NCBI GenBank assembly: GCA_902496375.1
Contig: CABVAS010000074.1
Coordinates: 1-7,461, forward strand
DNA length: 7,461 bases
Direction: 5' to 3'
Origin: an uncultured Collinsella sp.
Lineage (GTDB): Bacteria > Actinomycetota > Coriobacteriia > Coriobacteriales > Coriobacteriaceae
The position numbers and the translations under genes are program-made. A model generated the notes under the pieces. That model had not been told where the DNA came from and ran no database searches. It saw only the letters and a list, made by a program, of their open reading frames with translations. Below, in pieces: positions 1-4,011 of the stretch (positions are counted from its first letter, which is position 1; every line of letters starts with the position of its first letter).

Positions 1-289
1 GCTTGGTTACGGCGGCCGTCTGCGGCCCGATGACGATGGCGTCTGCGGCAATGCGGTCGGCCACGGCGTGCCACTCGCGCGAGAGCTGCGGCACCACGCC
101 CGCAAAGGCGATCGCGTCGACCGCGTCGAGCGAAAGGCCGTACATCTTAAAGAAACCCATCAGGCGCACATGGATCTCGTCGGCGGTATAGGAGCGGTCG
201 GTGGGCATGCGCCACGACTGCACCAGCTCGTCTCCGTCAAACAGGCCCATGGCCGTCTGCGTGTTTCCCATATCGATAGCGAGCAGCAT
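1..289 (-). CDS. coaX: Type III pantothenate kinase (CoaX), N-terminal part, cut by window edge
   Basis: The enzyme phosphorylates pantothenate with ATP in the first committed step of coenzyme A synthesis, in the cytoplasm. The 96 visible residues begin MLLAIDMGNTQTAMGLFDGD, the nucleotide-binding DxGNT motif of the CoaX/ASKHA kinase fold, with D6 as the expected catalytic/metal-binding aspartate. A TADE motif follows at about residues 35-38 (RTADE in many relatives). AFAGVVPQL near residues 61-69 matches the family's SSVVPxL segment. The remaining two thirds of a protein normally about 255 residues long lie outside the window. The start is the ATG whose complement is at 287-289; on the coding strand GGGAG (complement of 295-299) stands 5 nt upstream of it. 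A TACAAT -10-like hexamer (complement of 326-331) lies about 40 nt upstream, but there is no recognisable -35. Transcription is divergent from the tRNA unit. The family call is firm, because the motif order and spacing are diagnostic. Confidence 0.93.
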   Translation of the reverse strand, partial: MLLAIDMGNTQTAMGLFDGDELVQSWRMPTDRSYTADEIHVRLMGFFKMYGLSLDAVDAIAFAGVVPQLSREWHAVADRIAADAIVIGPQTAAVTK

Positions 290-425
290 GTCTACTCCCG
301 GTGTCGGCATAAAAGGACGCGCACCATTGTATACGTGCCGTCGACGGCGCTCGGCTGCGATTCGTTTACGGTGATAGGGGCTGAGGGGTTTAAATATGAA
401 GGAATTATGCTCTACGAGATTTTCC

Positions 426-454
426 TTGCCGTTTACCGAACTCCCGCGTAATAT
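426..454 (+). promoter_or_regulatory. Promoter of the initiator tRNA gene
   Basis: A TTGCCG -35-like hexamer (426-431) is separated by exactly 17 bp from a TAATAT -10-like hexamer (449-454). Each hexamer matches the sigma-70 consensus at four of six positions. Transcription would start near 461, leaving a leader of about 25 nt before the tRNA 5' end, to be removed by RNase P. The element sits alone upstream of the tRNA, and no other gene could use it. It is supported by spacing and position only. Confidence 0.6.
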
Positions 455-485
455 TCTTTCTTGCGCACATGAGGCGCCCAGACAT

Positions 486-562
486 TGCGGGGTGGAGCAG
501 TCTGGTAGCTCGCCGGGCTCATAACCCGGAGGTCGTAGGTTCAAATCCTGCCCCCGCGACCA
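486..562 (+). tRNA. Initiator tRNA-fMet (anticodon CAT), CCA encoded
   Basis: This 77-nt cloverleaf delivers formyl-methionine to the start codon. The acceptor stem pairs 487-492 with 552-557. The D arm carries the initiator-type A11-U24 pair. The anticodon stem-loop is 513-529 with CAT at 520-522, and three consecutive G-C pairs (515-517 with 525-527) mark it as an initiator rather than an elongator Met or Ile2 tRNA. The T arm is 535-551 with a TTCAAAT loop. The discriminator is A559, followed by encoded CCA (560-562). The first pair is U486 with G558. It is not a Watson-Crick pair, which fits the initiator rule, but it is not the familiar C1-A72 either. The gene forms its own unit, with a promoter at 426-454 and a terminator directly downstream. 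Confidence 0.97.
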
Positions 563-571
563 AGAACTTGC

Positions 572-601
572 AGCTCGTTGGCCTAGCCGGCGAGCTTTTT
601 T
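572..601 (+). terminator. Intrinsic terminator of the tRNA gene
   Basis: An 11-bp stem (572-582 with 586-596, two G-T pairs) closes a CTA triloop and runs into a run of six T ending at 601. It starts 10 nt after the tRNA CCA end, so it ends the tRNA transcript. A short second hairpin (GGACCG at 611-616 with CGGTCC at 623-628) follows, but it has no T-run. Confidence 0.9.
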
Positions 602-651
602 GTTATTCCGGGACCGTGTTCTCGGTCCAATTCTTGGCCTCTCAAACAAAA

Positions 652-706
652 TCTCGATCTGTAACATCTAGACCCGATTTAGGCGGCTAGGTGTTACAGA
701 TCGAGA
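652..706. repeat. Long near-perfect palindrome, possible REP/MITE-like unit or orphan terminator
   Basis: TCTCGATCTGTAACA (652-666) is perfectly inverted at 692-706. The pairing continues inward through one T-G pair and CTAG/CTAG, giving a 20-bp stem (652-671 with 687-706) around a 15-nt loop. A-rich DNA flanks both ends: AAAA ends at 651 and AAAA follows at 707-710. Read on the minus strand, the hairpin is followed by TTTTG and so resembles a terminator, but no minus-strand gene lies upstream of it. Read on the plus strand there is no T-run. It sits between the tRNA terminator and the next promoter. The stem is seen directly; its role is unknown. Confidence 0.7.
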
Positions 707-766
707 AAAACCCGCTGTTGGGCTCATCCCATCCACCTGCCGCTACCTGCTGTCCGCCGATTTCCG

Positions 767-796
767 TTGCGCTGTTGTATTCCCATGCCATATCCT
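767..796 (+). promoter_or_regulatory. Possible promoter of the enoate reductase gene
   Basis: TTGCGC (767-772) and TATCCT (791-796) are 18 bp apart and resemble weak sigma-70 -35 and -10 boxes, matching the consensus at 3/6 and 4/6 positions. Transcription would begin around 803 and leave a leader of about 45 nt. The position is right for a single-gene unit, but both hexamers are weak. No riboswitch or strong operator is visible here. Confidence 0.35.
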
Positions 797-848
797 CTAG
801 ACAACTACGCGGCATCATCGCCGCCGCGCCTACAAGAGAGGAATGTCC

Positions 849-2879
849 ATGACCGCACCTGCATCCAAGCTGCTTCAGCCCATTACGGTTGGCCCCCTTG
901 AGCTCAAAAACCGCATTATGTTTCCGCCGCTGACCACCGGCTACGAGGAGCGTGACGGCTCCATTGGCGAGCGCAGCCTGGCTTTTTACGAGCGCTTGGC
1001 CCGTGGCGGCGTGAGCTACATCGTCATCGGCGACGTCGCTCCCGTCATGACCGCAAGCCCCACGCCCAAGCTGGCAACCGACGCCCAGATCCCCACGTTT
1101 AAGGCGCTGGCCGATGCCGTCCACAAGCACGGCGCCAAGGTCGCGCTGCAGCTGTTCCACCCCGAGTACGATGTGCCCGGTGTCGGCCGCATGGTCATGG
1201 GCTCCATGGCTGCCGCCAAGGCCGCGCAGGAGGCCAAGGCCGCCGGCGACGAGGAGACCTTTGCCGCCAAGATGGCCGAGTCCAACGAGATCCGCAACCA
1301 GGCCTACGCCAAGCTGCATCACGACATGCAGCACTTTGTGAACGAGGCGAGCGTAGAGCAACTCACCCAGATCAAGGAGGCCATCGCTGCCTCGGCCGCC
1401 CGTGCGCGGCAGGCCGGCATCGACGCCATCGAGGTTCACGGCGACCGCTTGGTGGGTTCGCTGTGCTCCGCGATCCTCAACCAGCGCACCGACGAGTACG
1501 GTGGTTCGTTCGAGAACCGCGTTCGCTACGCGCTGGAGGTCGTCGCCGCCATTAAGGAGGCCGCGCCGCAGCTGATGGTGGAGTACAAGCTCCCCGTGAT
1601 CATGGAGAACCCCGACGGCACGCCGCGCGGCAAGGGCGGCCTGCAACCCGACGAGGCCTGCGAGTTCGCCAAGCTGCTCGAGGGCGCGGGCATCGATATG
1701 ATCCAGGTCGCACAGGCCAACCACACGGGCAACATGGGCGACACCATTCCGCCCATGGGTGCCATGCCCTACAACTGGACGCTGCCCGTGGCCGAGCGCG
1801 TCAAGGTCCTGGTCTCCGTGCCGGTGGCAACCGTGGGCCGTGTTGTCTCGGTCGAGGCCGGCGAGAAGATTCTGGAAGACGGCGCGGCCGACATCATCGC
1901 CTATGGCCGCTCGCTCATGTGCGACCCCGACATTGCGCTGAAGGCCGCCACGGGTGAGCCCATCCGCGAGTGCCTCAACTGCAACAAGGGCTGCGTCGAC
2001 GCGATTCAAAACCGCAAGTACATTTCGTGCGTGCTCAATGCCGAGAACGGCGACGAGGCGACCATCGCCATCAAGCCGGGCGAGGGCGACAAGAAGATCG
2101 CCGTGGTGGGCGGCGGCATCGCCGGCCTGGAGGCCGCGCGCGTGGCGGCCAAGCGCGGCTACGACGTGACCGTCTACGAGGCGAGCGATCACTTGGGCGG
2201 CCAGATTGTGCTGGCGGCCGCGCCCCCGCGCAAGGACGAGATCATGCGCTCGGTCGAGTATTACGAGAAGATTCTGCCCGGTCTGGGCGTGAAGGTTGAG
2301 CTCAACCATGCCGCTACCGCTGAGGACCTCAACGCCGCCGACGCCGCGATTGTGGCTGTGGGCGCACACGACGTGGTCATTCCCGTTCCGGGCGCCGATT
2401 CGGACAAGGTCGTCTCGAGCTGGGACGTGCTGGCCGGCAAGGTGGAGCTTACGGGCCGCGTCGCCGTCATTGGCGGTGGCCTGGTGGGCACCGAGACTGC
2501 CGAGTACCTGCTGCAGCACGGCTGCGAGGTGGCGATCGTGGAGATGCTCGACAAGATTGCCGCGGGCGAGTCCGAGACCATTCTGCCGCTGATCATGAGC
2601 GACTTTGCCGAGCACAACGTGGAGCAGCACGTGAAGACCCGCCTGACCGCCATTACCGACGAGGGCGTGGAGGCTGTTCACACCACCGAGGACGGCGCCG
2701 AGGAGCCGGTAAAAATCGCCTGCGATTACGTGGTGATGGCCGTGGGCTCCAAGGCCAACGCGTTTGACTTGGATGGCGTGACGGTGCCCGTGACCCGCGT
2801 GGGCGACTGCTCGGGCGAGCGCACCGCCGACATTGCGAGCGCCATTCGCACGGCATATCACGCGGCCAACGAGCTGTAG
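849..2879 (+). CDS. Old Yellow Enzyme / 2,4-dienoyl-CoA reductase-family FMN-FAD-[4Fe-4S] oxidoreductase
   Basis: This is a soluble NAD(P)H-dependent flavoprotein of 676 residues, the usual size for the FadH / 2-enoate reductase / BaiCD group. Residues 8-370 form the FMN TIM barrel, opening with PLELKNRI (16-23). C375, C378, C382 and C394 (CxxCxxxC, then C after 11 residues) are the [4Fe-4S] ligands. A first Rossmann motif, GGGIAG (421-426), should bind FAD, and a second, GGGLVG (542-547), should bind NAD(P)H. H292 is a candidate for the barrel histidine that matches FadH H252. The active-site loop is unusual: HGDRLVGSL (197-205) stands where FadH has GSEGYL, so the proton-donating tyrosine is apparently V202. 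An Ala/Glu/Lys-rich helical stretch (about 120-165) lengthens the barrel. The ATG at 849 is preferred because GAGAGG lies 7-8 nt upstream; an in-frame ATG at 843 is too close to that site. The gene is monocistronic. The substrate (enoate, dienoyl-CoA, steroid or flavonoid) cannot be decided from sequence. Confidence 0.9.
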   Translation: MTAPASKLLQPITVGPLELKNRIMFPPLTTGYEERDGSIGERSLAFYERLARGGVSYIVIGDVAPVMTASPTPKLATDAQIPTFKALADAVHKHGAKVALQLFHPEYDVPGVGRMVMGSMAAAKAAQEAKAAGDEETFAAKMAESNEIRNQAYAKLHHDMQHFVNEASVEQLTQIKEAIAASAARARQAGIDAIEVHGDRLVGSLCSAILNQRTDEYGGSFENRVRYALEVVAAIKEAAPQLMVEYKLPVIMENPDGTPRGKGGLQPDEACEFAKLLEGAGIDMIQVAQANHTGNMGDTIPPMGAMPYNWTLPVAERVKVLVSVPVATVGRVVSVEAGEKILEDGAADIIAYGRSLMCDPDIALKAATGEPIRECLNCNKGCVDAIQNRKYISCVLNAENGDEATIAIKPGEGDKKIAVVGGGIAGLEAARVAAKRGYDVTVYEASDHLGGQIVLAAAPPRKDEIMRSVEYYEKILPGLGVKVELNHAATAEDLNAADAAIVAVGAHDVVIPVPGADSDKVVSSWDVLAGKVELTGRVAVIGGGLVGTETAEYLLQHGCEVAIVEMLDKIAAGESETILPLIMSDFAEHNVEQHVKTRLTAITDEGVEAVHTTEDGAEEPVKIACDYVVMAVGSKANAFDLDGVTVPVTRVGDCSGERTADIASAIRTAYHAANEL

Positions 2880-2954
2880 TTGAACATCGCGGCCAGGCGG
2901 GGCGGTAGCACGGATCCGTCTCGCCCGGCTGTGTCCCGTCGGGTGTCAACCGGT

Positions 2955-2995
2955 GCGGGGCCTGCAAGCGCAGCAGGTCCCGCCCTTTTTGTTTT
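2955..2995 (+). terminator. Intrinsic terminator after the enoate reductase
   Basis: GCGGGGCCTGC (2955-2965) pairs with GCAGGTCCCGC (2973-2983), giving 11 bp with one G-T pair and a 7-nt loop. CC, TTTTT (2986-2990) and GTTTT follow. It lies about 75 nt past the stop codon and closes the reductase transcript. Confidence 0.88.
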
Positions 2996-3131
2996 GCTCC
3001 GGTGGATAGCAATGCGCGGTAATCATGAGGAGTGAGGACGTCTACTGCCTTGCGGATCACTCAAAATTATTGGGGGAGGGGTTAATAACCATATCCTCTA
3101 TACCAAAGGACATAAAGAGATGCCAATTTTG

Positions 3132-3160
3132 TTGACAAGCGAATGACGATTAGCTACGAG
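3132..3160 (+). promoter_or_regulatory. Distal promoter candidate with consensus -35
   Basis: TTGACA (3132-3137) matches the -35 consensus perfectly and is followed after 17 bp by TACGAG (3155-3160), a poor -10. The -10 position falls inside the AGCTAC direct repeat, so a protein bound there could block or help polymerase. A transcript from here would carry a leader of about 150 nt before the helix-turn-helix gene. Confidence 0.3.
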
Positions 3161-3171
3161 TCAGCTACCAG
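3152..3171 (+). repeat. Phased direct repeat AGCTACnAG
   Basis: AGCTACGAG (3152-3160) and AGCTACCAG (3163-3171) agree at 8 of 9 positions and start 11 bp apart, about one helical turn. This is the arrangement expected for two activator or repressor subunits bound to the same DNA face. The function is inferred from geometry alone. Confidence 0.45.
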
Positions 3172-3199
3172 CGTAAATAATCGATAAAGAAATGTCGTA

Positions 3200-3213
3200 A
3201 TTTGGTACCAAAT
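3200..3213. promoter_or_regulatory. 14-bp perfect palindrome, candidate operator
   Basis: ATTTGGTACCAAAT is perfectly self-complementary and lies 37-50 bp upstream of the proximal -35 box of the helix-turn-helix gene. A further TACCAAA half-site occurs at 3101-3107, in the same orientation as the right half of the palindrome. This suits a dimeric regulator, possibly the adjacent gene product itself. The binding protein is unknown. Confidence 0.5.
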
Positions 3214-3249
3214 GCCCAGATAACGCCGCGTCTACTTTAATTAACTGCT

Positions 3250-3278
3250 TTGAGCAAACAGTAAAATGCTACTATCTA
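3250..3278 (+). promoter_or_regulatory. Proximal promoter candidate of the helix-turn-helix gene
   Basis: TTGAGC (3250-3255) and TATCTA (3273-3278) are exactly 17 bp apart, with 4/6 and 3/6 consensus matches in AT-rich surroundings. The start would be near 3285, giving a leader of about 35 nt to the GTG start codon at 3320. It is better placed than the distal candidate, although its -35 is weaker. Confidence 0.45.
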
Positions 3279-3319
3279 ACTTGCACGTAAGAAAGCAGAT
3301 TAACGGCTAAGGCTAAGAA

Positions 3320-3724
3320 GTGGCAGGTATGTCGGAAGCAACTAGGACTCGCACGCATGCGCCCGAGGTTAGGCAGCGCGCCGTCGAGATCCTCCAAGAG
3401 GGGGTCGGTCATCGCGCTCTCGCCGCGGAGCTTGGCATTCCCCAGGCCACGGCTCGTCAGTGGGCCCGCGCGTATGCCGTGGGCGGTGCCGACGCCGTTC
3501 TCAATGCCGGTTCGCATCATCACACCTATTCGTACGACGTAAAGCTCGCTGTGGTTAAGGACCGTCTGGAAAACGGCTTGACGGTTCGCGAGGCCATGAT
3601 CAAGCACAAGATTCCCAGCGAGTCTTCGGTCAAGGCTTGGTGCCGTCAGTACCGCGAGAGCGGTGAGGCCGCACTGGTCGATAAGCCGCGCGGTCGCAAG
3701 CCGCGCGTTAAAAAGGCGGAATAG
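3320..3724 (+). CDS. Small double helix-turn-helix protein, IS3/IS150 OrfA-like, no partner OrfB
   Basis: The product is a 134-residue basic DNA-binding protein with two tandem helix-turn-helix units. The first spans about residues 18-55 (core ALAAELGIPQATARQWARAY) and the second about 72-118 (core TVREAMIKHKIPSESSVKAW). A basic tail, KPRGRKPRVKK, ends the protein. The arrangement, including the RQYRESGEAAL element after the second unit, is that of IS150-type transposase OrfA (InsJ-like) proteins. However, no integrase-core OrfB follows in any frame and no element ends are evident, so it is either a remnant or a domesticated regulator. The reading frame is intact and the codon use is ordinary for the window, which favours a working gene. 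The GTG at 3320 is chosen because AAGG lies 7 nt upstream; an ATG at 3329 is also possible and would remove three residues. It has its own promoter region and terminator. The DNA-binding role is confident; the biological role is unknown. Confidence 0.78.
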   Translation: MAGMSEATRTRTHAPEVRQRAVEILQEGVGHRALAAELGIPQATARQWARAYAVGGADAVLNAGSHHHTYSYDVKLAVVKDRLENGLTVREAMIKHKIPSESSVKAWCRQYRESGEAALVDKPRGRKPRVKKAE

Positions 3725-3736
3725 CAAACGGGATGG

Positions 3737-3759
3737 TGCGCCCACAGGGGCGCATTTTT
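3737..3759 (+). terminator. Intrinsic terminator after the helix-turn-helix gene
   Basis: TGCGCCC (3737-3743) and GGGCGCA (3748-3754) form a perfect 7-bp GC-rich stem with an ACAG loop, followed directly by TTTTT (3755-3759). It starts 12 nt after the stop codon and separates this gene from the hydrogenase-like operon. Confidence 0.88.
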
Positions 3760-4011
3760 CTTGCCGCGCCAACTTTTTGGACCGCCGCGAGCCTATCGGG
3801 ACATCCTCCAAAATGGCCAATAAACCGCGCGCAGTGGCCCGTGCGCCCACCGCTGCGATAGGGGGAGCGTCGCCCCTTTGCTCCAATGCGGACAGACTCC
3901 TTGCCCCGTACGCCTAAAACTCCCCAGTTGACCGAAAACCCGCTGCCGCTACTCATCAATTGAGCTATAACGTTAAACAATTGCAGCGTTTTTGCATGGG
4001 GGAGTGATGGT
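3760..4011 (+). promoter_or_regulatory. Upstream control region of the energy-converting complex operon
   Basis: No gene is visible in this 252-nt gap. The first part (3760-3920) is GC-rich with weak GC inverted repeats such as GGGG/CCCC around 3861-3876. The last 90 nt turn AT-rich and hold TTGACC (3928-3933), which has only a poor -10 (TACTCA, 3950-3955) 16 bp on. Also present are two CAATTG boxes, the 8-bp palindrome TAACGTTA (3968-3975), and the ribosome-binding site GGGGGAG (3998-4004), 7 nt before the ATG at 4012. A promoter must lie here because the preceding gene is terminated, but no pair of hexamers stands out clearly. Confidence 0.5.
3957..3983. repeat. Paired CAATTG boxes 21 bp apart
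   Basis: CAATTG occurs at 3957-3962 and 3978-3983, start to start 21 bp (two helical turns). The first is followed by AGC and the second by CAGC. The palindrome TAACGTTA (3968-3975) lies between them. The block is 30-55 bp upstream of the operon's first codon, where a regulator would overlap the promoter or leader. The identity of any binding protein is unknown. Confidence 0.4.

Larger units (their letters stand above)
2996..3319. other. Non-coding, mostly AT-rich intergenic region
   Basis: No credible gene is present. From about 3060 to 3300 the base composition turns clearly AT-rich compared with the GC-rich genes on either side. It holds GGTTAATAACC (3080-3090, an 11-bp palindrome about a central A), a perfect TTGACA (3132-3137), the AGCTAC direct repeat, the ATTTGGTACCAAAT palindrome and the promoter proposed just before the next gene. 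A 6-bp inverted repeat, GAGTGA/TCACTC (3030-3035 and 3057-3062), is too weakly paired inside to be called a terminator. An 8-codon frame at 3120-3146 is too short to support as a leader peptide. The amount of ordered sequence suggests a control region rather than spacer. Confidence 0.6.

Noticed and set aside
68..451. A plus-strand frame of 127 codons over the coaX region
   Set aside because: It is antisense to the diagnostic CoaX N-terminus, has no ribosome-binding site or family features, and runs into the tRNA promoter.
687..2861. A 724-codon open frame on the minus strand, longer than the reductase gene it opposes
   Set aside because: The translation is low-complexity His/Gly/Ala/Leu/Val-rich without recognisable motifs. 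It lies exactly antisense to a gene with full family motifs. Such frames arise from strong third-position GC bias.
2896..2985. T-box-like sequence (GGCGGTAGCACGG followed by CCGTCTCGCCC) just before a terminator
   Set aside because: The required TGGN that pairs with the tRNA NCCA end is CGGT here. There is no stem I/specifier region, and no gene follows for over 300 nt. The sequence directly follows a stop codon, so an ordinary 3' end is simpler. The ACGGATCCGT palindrome (2910-2919) contributes to the resemblance.
3120..3146. Eight-codon frame MPILLTSE as a leader peptide
   Set aside because: There is no attenuator hairpin after it, no codon bias that would sense an amino acid, and it lies upstream of the more likely transcription start.
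3814..3917. Small open frame starting MANKPRAVAR in the operon leader
   Set aside because: There is no Shine-Dalgarno sequence before it (the upstream TCCTCC is the wrong strand), no recognisable features, and an Arg/Ala-rich composition typical of chance frames in GC-rich DNA.
3980..4000. Possible sigma-54 promoter (TTGCAGCGTTTTTGCAT) before the energy-converting operon
   Set aside because: The invariant GG of the -24 element is missing, and the -12 element would lie within about 20 nt of the start codon, leaving almost no leader.
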